From: Allomuricauda sp.
GTDB taxonomy: Bacteria > Bacteroidota > Bacteroidia > Flavobacteriales > Flavobacteriaceae
Direction: 5' to 3'
DNA: 44,296 nucleotides
Assembly: GCF_028282265.1 (NCBI RefSeq)
Contig: NZ_JANQIH010000102.1
Location: 1 to 44,296 of the forward strand
Shown piece after piece: positions 33,955-43,104 of the stretch. The notes beneath the pieces are model-generated. The model ran no database searches, was not told the origin of the DNA, and saw only the letters and a program-made list of their open reading frames with translations. Within the stretch, counting starts at the first letter, position 1, and every line of letters begins with the position of its first letter. The translations under genes and the position numbers were made by a program.

Positions 33955-35307
33955 ATGAACATTACAGTTGTTGGAACAGGTTATGTAGGACTGGTAACGG
34001 GAACCTGCTTTGCCGAAACGGGAATCAACGTGACCTGCGTTGATATCGACGAGAAAAAAATTGAAAAGCTCCGTAACGGGGAGGTACCTATATACGAGCC
34101 AGGATTGGACTCACTTCTGGAACGAAACATAGATAAAGGGCGTATTCATTTCACAACCAGCCTCGAAAAGGGAATCCAAGAAAGTGATGCCGTATTTATC
34201 GCTGTGGGTACTCCACCCGATGAAGACGGAAGTGCTGACCTAAAATATGTGCTTGGGGTTGCCCGAGAGGTAGGGCAGCATATGCAAGACTACAAGGTAA
34301 TCATTACCAAAAGTACGGTACCCGTAGGAACCTCATTCAAAGTAAAAGCAGCTGTGGAGGAAGAATTGGCGAACAGAAAAGTTCGTATCCCATTCGATGT
34401 TGCCTCCAACCCAGAATTTTTAAAGGAGGGAAGTGCTGTGGATGACTTCCTTAAGCCTGACAGAATCGTTGTTGGAGTAGAAAGTAAAAGGGCCGAGAAA
34501 GTGATGCGAAAGCTGTACAAACCGTTCCTGATGAACGGTCACCCCTTATTGTTCATGGACATTTTCTCTTCGGAGATGACCAAGTATGCCGCCAACTCCA
34601 TGTTGGCCACTAAAATCAGTTTTATGAACGATATCGCCAACCTATGTGAATTGGTAGGAGCAAATGTTGATTTAGTACGTAAAGGAATTGGTTCAGATTC
34701 CAGAATAGGGAACAAGTTCATTTATCCAGGAACCGGTTATGGGGGAAGTTGTTTCCCTAAAGATGTTCAAGCCTTGGTTCGAACTGCTGACGAATACGGT
34801 CACTCTCTAGAAGTTTTAAAAGCAGTCGAAAGTGTTAACTATCGCCAGAAATCCATTTTGGTGGAAAAAATTAAACAACATTTTGGTGAGAATCTTAAGG
34901 GCAAACAATTTGGCTTATGGGGATTGTCTTTCAAACCCAAAACAGATGATATGCGCGAAGCACCGTCCTTGGTCATCGTGGACCAATTGGTTGCTTTGGG
35001 AGCAACGGTCCGAGCCTACGACCCCGTAGCGATGGAGGAAGCGAAACGCATTTTAGGGGATAAGATTGAATATGCCAAGGATGAATATGATGCCATAATC
35101 GATGCTGATGCCTTGATATTGGTGACCGAATGGTCAGAATTTAGAATGCCCAACTTCCGAATATTGGAAAAGCTTATGACCAGTAAGACCATTTTTGATG
35201 GTCGTAATGTCTACGATACGGAGGAAATGGTGGAGCTTGATTTCACATATTACAGTATTGGTAGAGAAGTGGTTAAGAATACAGAAGTGGAAACCATTAA
35301 CGCTTAA
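33955..35307 (+). CDS. ugd: UDP-glucose 6-dehydrogenase
   Basis: 450-aa NAD-dependent enzyme that oxidises UDP-glucose to UDP-glucuronate. The N-terminal Rossmann motif is VVGTGYVGLVTG, NPEFLKEGSAVDDF and KYAANSMLATKISFMNDIAN are family signatures, and the catalytic Cys266 lies in TGYGGSCFPKD. The C-terminal domain has GLSFKPKTDDMREAPS. Its product feeds the next gene. It is driven by the TTACAACA promoter and probably starts a second EPS operon running to about 41752. Confidence 0.96.
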   Translation: MNITVVGTGYVGLVTGTCFAETGINVTCVDIDEKKIEKLRNGEVPIYEPGLDSLLERNIDKGRIHFTTSLEKGIQESDAVFIAVGTPPDEDGSADLKYVLGVAREVGQHMQDYKVIITKSTVPVGTSFKVKAAVEEELANRKVRIPFDVASNPEFLKEGSAVDDFLKPDRIVVGVESKRAEKVMRKLYKPFLMNGHPLLFMDIFSSEMTKYAANSMLATKISFMNDIANLCELVGANVDLVRKGIGSDSRIGNKFIYPGTGYGGSCFPKDVQALVRTADEYGHSLEVLKAVESVNYRQKSILVEKIKQHFGENLKGKQFGLWGLSFKPKTDDMREAPSLVIVDQLVALGATVRAYDPVAMEEAKRILGDKIEYAKDEYDAIIDADALILVTEWSEFRMPNFRILEKLMTSKTIFDGRNVYDTEEMVELDFTYYSIGREVVKNTEVETINA

Positions 35308-35316
35308 CGCAACAAC

Positions 35317-36285
35317 ATGAAAAGAATATTGGTCACGGGAGGTGCAGGTTTTGTAGGCTCACATTTGTGCGAAAGACTGTTGGACGATGGCAATGAGGTC
35401 ATCAGCATGGACAACTATTTCACGGGAAGAAAAAGCAAGATTGTCCATTTACTGGAGAACCCCTATTTCGAAATCATCAGACATGATGTAACCTTACCAT
35501 ACTTTTTGGAGGTGGATGAAATCTACAATCTAGCTTGCCCAGCTTCTCCTGTTCATTACCAGCATAATCCTATCAAGACCATAAAAACATCGGTTCTTGG
35601 TGCCATCAATATGTTGGGTTTGGCGAAGCGGATAAAGGCAAAAATATTGCAGGCTTCCACGAGCGAAGTATACGGAGACCCCGAGATACATCCTCAGCCC
35701 GAGGATTACTGGGGACATGTGAACCCAATTGGAATCCGCTCTTGCTATGATGAAGGGAAGCGATGTGCCGAATCCCTTTTTGTCAATTACCATCAATCCA
35801 ATGATGTACTGGTCAAGATTGTTCGCATTTTCAATACCTACGGACCTCGAATGGAACCAGATGATGGTAGGGTGGTTTCCAACTTTATCATGCAGGCCCT
35901 ACAAGGAAAAGATATTACCGTTTTTGGTGATGGAACCCAAACGAGAAGCTTTCAGTATGTAAGTGATTTGGTAGATGGTATGATCAAAATGATGGACACT
36001 GAAGATGAGTTCATTGGCCCAATTAATATTGGAAACCCTGGTGAGTTTACCATGTTGGAATTGGCAGAGAACATCATTGACCTTACCGGTTCAAAATCAA
36101 GAATCATTCATCTACCCCTGCCTTCAGATGACCCAATGCAACGCAAGCCCGATATTTCATTGGCCCAGGAAAAATTGAAGGATTGGAAGCCTAGAGTGGA
36201 CTTGAGAACAGGTTTGGGTAAGACGATTGAATATTTTGATAATCTACTCAAGGAAAAATCAATCAAAGAACTTATTGAAGGCTAG
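35317..36285 (+). CDS. uxs: UDP-glucuronate decarboxylase (UDP-xylose synthase)
   Basis: 322-aa short-chain dehydrogenase that turns UDP-glucuronate into UDP-xylose and CO2. It has the NAD-binding [31 protein letters not shown], the TSEVYGDP strand and the catalytic YDEGKR (Tyr-x-x-x-Lys). NTYGPRM and DGRVVSNFI are typical of UXS rather than of 4-epimerases. It lies 9 nt after ugd, so the pathway UDP-glucose to UDP-xylose is complete. The polymer probably contains xylose and/or glucuronate. Confidence 0.94.
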   Translation: MKRILVTGGAGFVGSHLCERLLDDGNEVISMDNYFTGRKSKIVHLLENPYFEIIRHDVTLPYFLEVDEIYNLACPASPVHYQHNPIKTIKTSVLGAINMLGLAKRIKAKILQASTSEVYGDPEIHPQPEDYWGHVNPIGIRSCYDEGKRCAESLFVNYHQSNDVLVKIVRIFNTYGPRMEPDDGRVVSNFIMQALQGKDITVFGDGTQTRSFQYVSDLVDGMIKMMDTEDEFIGPINIGNPGEFTMLELAENIIDLTGSKSRIIHLPLPSDDPMQRKPDISLAQEKLKDWKPRVDLRTGLGKTIEYFDNLLKEKSIKELIEG

Positions 36286-36308
36286 CCTTAAGCAGTATCT
36301 GTTTTAAT

Positions 36309-37517
36309 ATGGATGTTTTGAAAATGGTATTGAATGCGATAGAGTTCCTTTTGATAGGGTACTTCGGCTTTGCATCCATCTACGTTTTTGTTTTCTCGTT
36401 TGCCGGTCTTTTCAAGGCAAAAAAGAGAAACGAAGTTTTGGAGAAGCAACGAAGATTTGCCGTTTTGATTCCTGGTTATAAAGAGGATAATGTAATCGTC
36501 GAGGTTGCTAAACAGGCTCTAAAGCAAAACTATCCGACCGAGTTTTACGAAGTAGTAGTGATTGCTGATTCGTTCCAAGAAGAAACACTTCGAAAATTAA
36601 GGGATTTACCCATTAGAGTGGTGGAGGTTTTTTTCGAAAAAAGCACTAAGTCCAAAGCTTTGAACAAAGCGATGGAGGCTATCGGAAACGATTATGACGT
36701 AGCCTTGATATTGGATGCCGACAATGTAATGGAACACAACTTTTTGCAAAAAGTCAACACGTCCTTTAATCAAGGATACAAGGTGGTGCAAGGACACCGT
36801 ATTGCCAAGAATATCAATACTCCTTTCGCTATTTTGGATGCTCTCAGTGAAGAAATCAACAACCATATTTTTAGAAAGGGACATCGTGTTCTCGGACTTT
36901 CCTCTGCCCTAATAGGCTCCGGAATGGCCTTTGACTATCATTTTTTCAAAAAGACCATGGCCAAGGTGAATGCCGTGGGCGGATTTGATAAAGAACTTGA
37001 ACTCAAGCTGCTCAAAAACAGAATCCGTATAGAATATTTACAAGATGCATTGGTACTGGATGAAAAAGTGCAAAAATCAGAAGTCTTTGCAAATCAACGT
37101 AAACGATGGTTGTCTGCCCAGTTCATTTATTTTGGACGATACTTTTCATCAGGCATCAAGGAGCTATTTCTTAGGGGCAACATCGATTTTTTCGATAAGG
37201 TCTATCAAATGGTATCTCCGCCAAGAGTGCTATTGTTGGGATTGGTTTTTGCTTTTTCGCTTTTCTATTTCATTTTAGGCGATTTGCTGAAGAACTCTGT
37301 TCTGGCCATACCACCAAGCGTATGGTATTTATGTTTAGCGTTGATCATACTAGCATTTTTCTTTGCCGTGCCCAAACGATTTTATACGAGGTCCACCCTA
37401 AAAGCGGTACTAAAGCTGCCCAACGCTTTCTTGCTCATGTTTCTATCACTTTTTCGATTGAAAGGGGCCAATAAAAAATTCATTCATACCCAACACGGAA
37501 CCGCCAATGGCAATTAA
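36309..37517 (+). CDS. Membrane-bound processive-type family 2 glycosyltransferase
   Basis: 402-aa enzyme with an N-terminal membrane segment (about 10-35), a GT-A domain (FAVLIPGYKEDNVIVEVA, ALILDADNVMEHNF with DAD, GSGMAFDYHFF, GGFDKELELKL) and QRKRW, the QxxRW-type motif of processive synthases. Two or three membrane segments follow at about 300-390. This is the cellulose/hyaluronan-synthase-like topology. The sugar is unknown. Its stop lies within the first codons of the next ORF. Confidence 0.88.
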   Translation: MDVLKMVLNAIEFLLIGYFGFASIYVFVFSFAGLFKAKKRNEVLEKQRRFAVLIPGYKEDNVIVEVAKQALKQNYPTEFYEVVVIADSFQEETLRKLRDLPIRVVEVFFEKSTKSKALNKAMEAIGNDYDVALILDADNVMEHNFLQKVNTSFNQGYKVVQGHRIAKNINTPFAILDALSEEINNHIFRKGHRVLGLSSALIGSGMAFDYHFFKKTMAKVNAVGGFDKELELKLLKNRIRIEYLQDALVLDEKVQKSEVFANQRKRWLSAQFIYFGRYFSSGIKELFLRGNIDFFDKVYQMVSPPRVLLLGLVFAFSLFYFILGDLLKNSVLAIPPSVWYLCLALIILAFFFAVPKRFYTRSTLKAVLKLPNAFLLMFLSLFRLKGANKKFIHTQHGTANGN

Positions 37518-37518
37518 G

Positions 37519-38676
37519 ATGAAAATAGGAATCGAAGGACAACGACTTTTTCGGAAGAAAAAACATGGGATGGATATGGTGGCTTTGGAGCTTATCAAAA
37601 ACCTCCAAAAAATTGATTCAAAAAACGAATATGTAATCTTTGTTCGACCCGATGTGGATGACACCTGTATTCCCGATGCTCCAAACTTTAAGATTGTCGA
37701 ATTGCAATCCAAATGGGGTTACCCAGGTTGGGAACAGATGGCATTGCCTAGAGCAGCTTATCAGGAAGGATGTGACATTTTGCATTGTACCAGTAACACG
37801 GGGCCGCTTTTTTCAAAAGTTCCCTTGATTACCACATTGCACGATATCATTTACTTAGAAAGTATTAGCCTTTTTAAAAGGGAAGGCACTTGGTACCAGA
37901 AACTCGGTAATATGTATCGTAGGTATTGCGTGCCACCTGTTGTACGAAGAAGCAAGAAAGTCATTACTGTGTCCAATTACGAAAAGGAACGCATAAACAA
38001 GCACTTTGGATTTGATGGGGAAAGATTGACAGCGATTTATAATGGTGTTGGAAGTCACTTTCAAAAAGTTACTGACGCCCAACAGCTAGGAAGAATTAAA
38101 GATAAATATGCCCTACCGGATAGATTCTTTTTCTTTTTAGGAAATACCGACCCCAAGAAAAACACCAAAGGAGTACTAAAGGCCTTCGCCGATTTCAATA
38201 AGCGCTATCCCAACCAATATCGGTTGGTGATGTTGGACTATGATCAATTTGAGCTTTTCAAATTGCTTTCTTCGCAAAACATTGAGGAGATTCAAGACCT
38301 CATTCACCTTACAGGTTACGTTTCAAACACCGATTTGCCGGCAATAATAAGCCAGGCTTCGGTCTTTTTGTATCCCTCACTTCGTGAAAGTTTTGGCATT
38401 CCTATTTTGGAGGGGATGGCCTGTGGAGTTCCCGTGATTACATCAAACACCTCGTCAATGCCCGAGGTTGCCGGTGAGGAAGCGGCCGTTTTGGTAGATC
38501 CATTTGATACCTCACAAATCACAGAAGCACTGATAAACGTAATAGAAGATGAAGCCTTGACCGAGCTATTGGTTGAAAAAGGAATTCAGAGAGCCAAGCA
38601 TTTTTCATGGGAGGCCATGGCCAAAAATGTCTTGGAACTATATGAAAAGGTGCATTACGAACTACAACACAGCTAG
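37519..38676 (+). CDS. Family 4-type glycosyltransferase
   Basis: 385-aa GT-B enzyme. The N-terminal IGIEGQRLFRKKKHGMDMV is typical for mannosyl/glucosyl transferases of EPS loci. The C-terminal donor-binding part has FFFLGNTDPKKNTKGVLKAF, LTGYVSNTDLPAII, FLYPSLRESFGIPILEGMA (the EX7E-type motif) and PVITSNTSSMPEVAGEAA-like residues. ATG 37519 follows the previous stop by 1 nt; an in-frame ATG at 37507 overlaps it and is also possible. Confidence 0.9.
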   Translation: MKIGIEGQRLFRKKKHGMDMVALELIKNLQKIDSKNEYVIFVRPDVDDTCIPDAPNFKIVELQSKWGYPGWEQMALPRAAYQEGCDILHCTSNTGPLFSKVPLITTLHDIIYLESISLFKREGTWYQKLGNMYRRYCVPPVVRRSKKVITVSNYEKERINKHFGFDGERLTAIYNGVGSHFQKVTDAQQLGRIKDKYALPDRFFFFLGNTDPKKNTKGVLKAFADFNKRYPNQYRLVMLDYDQFELFKLLSSQNIEEIQDLIHLTGYVSNTDLPAIISQASVFLYPSLRESFGIPILEGMACGVPVITSNTSSMPEVAGEEAAVLVDPFDTSQITEALINVIEDEALTELLVEKGIQRAKHFSWEAMAKNVLELYEKVHYELQHS

Positions 38677-38677
38677 T

Positions 38678-39871
38678 ATGATCAAAGATCGAGATATTGT
38701 CGTAATAGGAATTCAGGCCTGGGATATTGAGATTGGCAGCAACTGCAAAAATATTGCAAGAGAATTTGCCAGACATAACCGTGTGCTCTATGTGAATCCA
38801 CCTTTGGACAGAGCAACCTTGCGAAGGGATAAACATAATGAAAAGGTGCAAAAAAGGATTCGAATTCGGAACGGGCAGGAAGAAGGTTTGGTCAAAATAG
38901 AAGAGAAGCTGTGGAATCTTTATCCGAAATCCATGACTGAATCCATCAACTGGATTCCTTTTCATGGGCTTTTCAAGATATTGAATAAAAGAAATTCCAA
39001 AATTTTTGCCGAAGACATTAAAGGAGCCATAAAGGAACTTGGGTTTGAAAATGTTCTTCTTTTCAATGACAGTTCCATGTTTTTGGGATTGCACCTAAAG
39101 GAATTTTTAACCCCTCAGAGTTATACCTATTACATGAGGGATTACCTCATAAAGGTGCCTTACTGGCAAAGGCACGGAGAGCGCATTGAGCCTCAAATAT
39201 TAGCCAAAGCGGACACCGTGGTCAACAATTCAACATTGTACGCAGAGTACGGGTCAAAATATAACCCCAATAGTTTTATGGTAGGGCAAGGATGCGATGT
39301 GAGCCTTTTTAATGATGAAGGGAATAACATAGAGATTCCAAAGGAATTTGAATCAATTCCCAGACCCATTTTAGGATATGTCGGCTATTTAACAAGTATG
39401 CGTCTCGACCTGGAACTCTTGGAATATTTGGCCACTCAAAGGCAAAATTGGAGTATTGTTTTGGTCGGTCCCGAAGATGAGGATTTTCGTAATTCACGAT
39501 TGCACGAGTTGGACAATGTCTTCTTTTTAGGAAGTAAAGACGCTTTGGAGTTGCCAGCCTATGTTAAAGGGTTTGATGTGGCCATGAATCCACAAGTAGT
39601 AAATGATTGGACCATCGGAAACTATCCTAGAAAGATTGATGAATACTTGGCAATGGGGAAACCTACTTTGGCCACAAGAACCAAAGCAATGGAAATGTTC
39701 GAAAATCATGTGTATTTGGGCTCAAACCAAGAAGAATACCTTCAGTTGGCTGAAAAAGCGCTAGCAGAAAACTCAGAATTTTTAGAAGAACAACGTATCG
39801 CCTTTGCCAATGGTCATACGTGGGAAAACAATGTTTTGGCCATATATGAGGCTATCAAAAAATCAGCGTAA
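38678..39871 (+). CDS. GT-B-fold glycosyltransferase (TuaH-like)
   Basis: 397-aa protein. The N-terminus (IVVIGIQAWDIEIGSNCKNI, REFARHNRVLYVNPPLDR) matches the group annotated as TuaH-like glycosyltransferases. The C-terminal domain has PILGYVGYLTSMRLDLELL, VLVGPEDEDFRNS, NVFFLGSKDALELPAYVKGF, and PRKIDEYLAMGKPTLAT. ATG 38678 is 1 nt after the preceding stop; an upstream extension of the frame lies inside the previous gene and is less likely. Donor and acceptor unknown. Confidence 0.82.
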   Translation: MIKDRDIVVIGIQAWDIEIGSNCKNIAREFARHNRVLYVNPPLDRATLRRDKHNEKVQKRIRIRNGQEEGLVKIEEKLWNLYPKSMTESINWIPFHGLFKILNKRNSKIFAEDIKGAIKELGFENVLLFNDSSMFLGLHLKEFLTPQSYTYYMRDYLIKVPYWQRHGERIEPQILAKADTVVNNSTLYAEYGSKYNPNSFMVGQGCDVSLFNDEGNNIEIPKEFESIPRPILGYVGYLTSMRLDLELLEYLATQRQNWSIVLVGPEDEDFRNSRLHELDNVFFLGSKDALELPAYVKGFDVAMNPQVVNDWTIGNYPRKIDEYLAMGKPTLATRTKAMEMFENHVYLGSNQEEYLQLAEKALAENSEFLEEQRIAFANGHTWENNVLAIYEAIKKSA

Positions 39872-39881
39872 AACCAATAAA

Positions 39882-40520
39882 ATGGGTTTAAAGGAAAAAG
39901 TTAAGGGAAGTCAAGGACTAAAATCATTCGTTTACTGGCTTATCGTACCTAAAAATCAGGCAAGGCCTCGACTTTGGGTGCAGTGGTTTGTCAACCCTTT
40001 TTATCACAAAAAAGGAAAGCGTTCCAGAATTTGTAGAAGAACCCGTATGGATGTTTTGCCGTGGAACACCTTTGAACTCGGCTCCGATTCAACTATAGAA
40101 GATTTTTCAACCATTAATAACGGAGTAGGCGCCGTTAAGATAGGAAGCCGCACCAGAATCGGACTCGGGAATACCTTAATTGGACCCGTGACCATTGGGG
40201 ATGACGTTCGATTGGCCCAAAATGTAGTACTGTCCGGACTAAACCATAATTACGAAGATGTATCCCAGCCCATTCATGCCCAAGGTGTATCCACATCGCC
40301 CATTGTTGTGGAAGCAGAGACTTGGATTGGGGCCAACACGGTTGTTGTGGCTGGAGTTACCATAGGCAGACACAGCATTGTAGCTGGAGGCAGTGTAGTT
40401 ACCAAAGATGTTCCTCCTTACTCTGTTGTTGTTGGTAATCCGGCAAGGGTAGTGAAACGCTACAATGCTGAAACCAAAACCTGGGAACGGGTAAATCAAA
40501 AGAAACTGGTAGCCGTATAA
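39882..40520 (+). CDS. Hexapeptide-repeat (LbH) acyltransferase
   Basis: 212-aa protein. Residues about 60-195 form a left-handed beta-helix with repeated [LIV]G-x4 units (VKIGSRTRIGLGNTLIGPV, VTIGDDVRLAQNVVLSG) and the maltose/galactoside-acetyltransferase-type active-site region GLNHNYEDVSQPIHAQG with a catalytic His. The end has GGSVVTKDVPPYSVVVGNPAR. It probably O-acetylates a sugar of the repeat unit. ATG 39882 is chosen because it follows the previous stop by 10 nt; a longer frame would overlap that gene. Confidence 0.88.
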   Translation: MGLKEKVKGSQGLKSFVYWLIVPKNQARPRLWVQWFVNPFYHKKGKRSRICRRTRMDVLPWNTFELGSDSTIEDFSTINNGVGAVKIGSRTRIGLGNTLIGPVTIGDDVRLAQNVVLSGLNHNYEDVSQPIHAQGVSTSPIVVEAETWIGANTVVVAGVTIGRHSIVAGGSVVTKDVPPYSVVVGNPARVVKRYNAETKTWERVNQKKLVAV

Positions 40521-40543
40521 CCTAAACCTCAAATCATTTTCAA

Positions 40544-41752
40544 ATGGAGTTTTTAAAATATTTCTTCTGGATTTCCCTATTCATCATTTTCTATTCCTAT
40601 GTCGGGTATGGGATTCTTCTCTTTGTAATCATTAAAATCAGAAGAATGCTCGGACTGGGAAAACCCTTTCAAGGGAATGAAGATTATGAACCGGAAGTAA
40701 CCCTATTTGTTAGTGCATTCAATGAAAAAGGCTACTTGGATAGAAAGGTCAAAAATTCGCAAGGCTTGAACTATCCGAAAGAAAAAGTAACCCAAATTTG
40801 GGTGACCGATGGTTCTGATGACGGAACTCCTGACTTGCTGAAGCATTATGAAAATGTACAGGTTTACCACAAGGACGAGCGGGCAGGCAAAATTGCAGCC
40901 ATGAACCGAGGAATGGAATTTGTAAAAACTCCGATTGTGATTTTTTCCGATGCGAATACGGATTTAGGTGAAAACTCTATCCAGGAGATTGTTCGACTCT
41001 TTAGAAACCCTAAGGTAGGTTGTGTTTCCGGAGAAAAACGCATTTATTCCAAAGAAGCAGATGGTGCCGCTGGAGCAGGAGAGGGTATTTATTGGAAATA
41101 TGAATCACAATTGAAAAAATGGGATGCCGAGTTGTATTCTGTTGTTGGTGCTGCTGGAGAATTATTTGCTATTAGAACCGAACTTTGGCAACAAGTAGAG
41201 CGTGATACACTTCTTGATGATTTTATGATTTCGTTGCGTGTGGCAATGAAGGGGTACACCATACAATATAACCCAGAGGCATACGCTATTGAAACGGCTT
41301 CGGCCAATGTAAAGGAAGAATTGAAGCGAAAAGTTAGAATTTCTGCAGGGGGTATTCAATCCGTAGTACGACTAAGAAAACTGCTTAACTTCTTTAAGTA
41401 TGGAACACTATCATTTCAGTACATATCGCATCGTGTACTACGATGGACACTAACGCCACTTTTATTATTGTTGATCATACCGGCCAACTTTACGTTAGCC
41501 TTTGATGAGGGACTTTTTTTATTGGGAATATTTAGCTTTCTTTTTTGGGGACAAGTCACTTTTTACTGTGCTGCCTTGCTTGGATGGCTATTGGAAAACC
41601 GACAAATCCGTTTGAAGGCTCTGTTCATTCCTTACTATTTCTTCATTATGAACCTGTCCGTTTTCCTAGGTTTTCGAAGGTATTTGAAGGGAAGCCAATC
41701 GGTGAACTGGGAAAGAGCCAAAAGAGGGGTAAGTACAGAGGCTGTAGCTTAA
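40544..41752 (+). CDS. Membrane-bound family 2 glycosyltransferase
   Basis: 402-aa enzyme with an N-terminal membrane segment (about 5-32), a GT-A domain (VTLFVSAFNEKGYLDRKV, IWVTDGSDDGTPDLL, IVIFSDANTDLGENS, GAAGELFAIRTELW, LLDDFMISLRVAMKG) and at least three C-terminal membrane segments. The usual QxxRW is replaced by a KRKVRISAGGIQS region, so processivity is uncertain. It is the last plus-strand gene of the ugd run and meets the minus-strand receiver-kinase gene with a 4-nt tail overlap. Confidence 0.88.
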   Translation: MEFLKYFFWISLFIIFYSYVGYGILLFVIIKIRRMLGLGKPFQGNEDYEPEVTLFVSAFNEKGYLDRKVKNSQGLNYPKEKVTQIWVTDGSDDGTPDLLKHYENVQVYHKDERAGKIAAMNRGMEFVKTPIVIFSDANTDLGENSIQEIVRLFRNPKVGCVSGEKRIYSKEADGAAGAGEGIYWKYESQLKKWDAELYSVVGAAGELFAIRTELWQQVERDTLLDDFMISLRVAMKGYTIQYNPEAYAIETASANVKEELKRKVRISAGGIQSVVRLRKLLNFFKYGTLSFQYISHRVLRWTLTPLLLLLIIPANFTLAFDEGLFLLGIFSFLFWGQVTFYCAALLGWLLENRQIRLKALFIPYYFFIMNLSVFLGFRRYLKGSQSVNWERAKRGVSTEAVA

Positions 41753-42882
41753 TCTTCTTCTTGGAACAACGGAAGGTCAAAATAAAAAGTACTTCCCTCA
41801 CCCAATTCGCTTTTGATTTTTAGTGTACCGCCATTTTTATTTACAAAACTTTGACACAGTACCAAACCGAGACCGGTACCTGGTTCTTTTTCGGTGCCCA
41901 ATTTGCTGAAATGTTCATTAGGGTTCAATATTTTCTTAATGTCCTCCTTTGAAATTCCATTGCCGTTATCCACTACTTCAAGTGTGATTTTGCCTTTTGT
42001 CAATTTTCCATTGATATGTATGGTACCCTCTACGGGAGTAAATTTAATGGCGTTGGAAACCAAATTGCGAAGTACGGTTTTGATCATGTTGTTATCGGCA
42101 AAGGCAAAAGTGTTTTTGGGCACATTGTTGGACAAAACGATTTTTTTATGTTCGCTGCCCAGCTTTAAAAGACGCAAGGTCTGTTCTACCAATTCGTATA
42201 CATCGAGTTTTTCAGGAATAATCTGTATTTGATCACTTTCCGATTTGGCCCAACCAAGCAAATTTTGAAGCAAATTAAGCGCCTCATCCATGGTTTTCAA
42301 AAGCCCAAATACCGTTTCATCAAGAAACTTATCATCTTTAGGGTCAACAATGCCCCTCATAATAAAATCCATTTTCAACTTGGCAGCACTCAAAGGTGAA
42401 CGAAGGTCGTGACCAATGATAGAGAACATTCTGTCCTTTAAGTCATTGGACTGTTTCAGGTTTTTGGCCTGCTTTTCAATCTGATTTTTGGCGCGAACGA
42501 GCTCTACATGGGTATGTATGCGGGCTATGAGTTCCTGTTCATTAAAAGGTTTTGTGACATAGTCTACCCCGCCCACTTGAAACCCCTTTACCTTGTCTTT
42601 TACATTGACTTTTCCTGTTAGGAAAATGATTGGAATATCCCTGAACTTCTTGAGCTTCTTTATCTTTTCGCATAGCTCAAATCCCTCAATGCGTGGCATG
42701 ATAACATCCAGAAGAATTAAATCGGGCTTTCGTTCTTGTAAAAGTTCAAAAAAGTAGTCATCGTCGCTAGTGCCGACGTATTCATAATCATTTCTTTCAA
42801 GAATGAACCGCAACAGCTCCAAATTGAGCTGTTCATCATCAACGGCAAGGATATATGGTTTTTCCGTAACTTGGTTCTCCAT
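41749..42882 (-). CDS. Receiver-histidine kinase (REC-HisKA-HATPase)
   Basis: 377-aa soluble protein with an N-terminal receiver (VDDE; phospho-acceptor Asp59 in LLLDVIMPRIEG; Thr89; Lys111 in VTKPF), a short coiled coil, HisKA with His158 (IIGHDLRSPLSAAK), and HATPase (NLVSNAIKFTP, DNGNGIS, TGLGLVLCQSF). The receiver at the N-terminus suggests it is itself controlled by phosphorylation. It is the only minus-strand gene within the EPS region. TACTTTCG (complement of 42905-42912) is a weak -7 candidate; the tandem TTACAACA element is absent at the expected distance. Its link to the EPS genes is positional only. Confidence 0.92.
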   Translation of the reverse strand: MENQVTEKPYILAVDDEQLNLELLRFILERNDYEYVGTSDDDYFFELLQERKPDLILLDVIMPRIEGFELCEKIKKLKKFRDIPIIFLTGKVNVKDKVKGFQVGGVDYVTKPFNEQELIARIHTHVELVRAKNQIEKQAKNLKQSNDLKDRMFSIIGHDLRSPLSAAKLKMDFIMRGIVDPKDDKFLDETVFGLLKTMDEALNLLQNLLGWAKSESDQIQIIPEKLDVYELVEQTLRLLKLGSEHKKIVLSNNVPKNTFAFADNNMIKTVLRNLVSNAIKFTPVEGTIHINGKLTKGKITLEVVDNGNGISKEDIKKILNPNEHFSKLGTEKEPGTGLGLVLCQSFVNKNGGTLKIKSELGEGSTFYFDLPLFQEED

Positions 42883-42973
42883 GTAAGATACAAAAGACCT
42901 TACACGAAAGTAGGAAAAAGATTTTGGTTAGATACGAATTCACGTTCATCAAATCAAAGGAAAGGTTAATTAA

Positions 42974-43018
42974 TTGGCAGGCGAATGCTTTAATCCTATA
43001 TTATGCAGGTCCTGCCAA
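42974..43018. repeat. Nested dyad between receiver-kinase and rfbB
   Basis: TTGGCAGG (42974-42981) and CCTGCCAA (43011-43018) are perfect inverted repeats 29 bases apart. The right arm overlaps a second palindrome GCAGGTCCTGC (43005-43015). It lies about 90 bp from either start codon and overlaps the weak upstream activator-type repeat of the rfbB promoter. It could be an operator or part of a mobile repeat. No second copy was seen in the window. Confidence 0.4.
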
Positions 43019-43078
43019 CAAAAAAGGACATTTCACAACATAAATTGAGCACATCAATATTGTAAGATTATATTTACA
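43013..43078 (+). promoter_or_regulatory. rfbB promoter with TCACAACA element
   Basis: TCACAACA (43033-43040) lies 28 bases before the -7-like box TATATTTA (43069-43076). A weaker upstream copy TGCCAACA (43013-43020, six of eight bases) starts 20 bp earlier. The -7 box is inside TGTAAGATTATATTTACA (43061-43078), 17 of 18 identical to the ugd promoter. A TTG at 43045-43047 could serve as -33 element. The ATG is at 43105. Confidence 0.7.
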
Positions 43079-43104
43079 AAATAAGTATTGCAAAAGAAGT
43101 TTTC

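Noticed and set aside
42905..42948. Receiver-kinase promoter as a member of the TTACAACA regulon
   Set aside because: It has a TCCTACTTT-like -7 region on the minus strand, but the position 28 bases upstream reads GAACGTGA-like sequence with no resemblance to the repeat.
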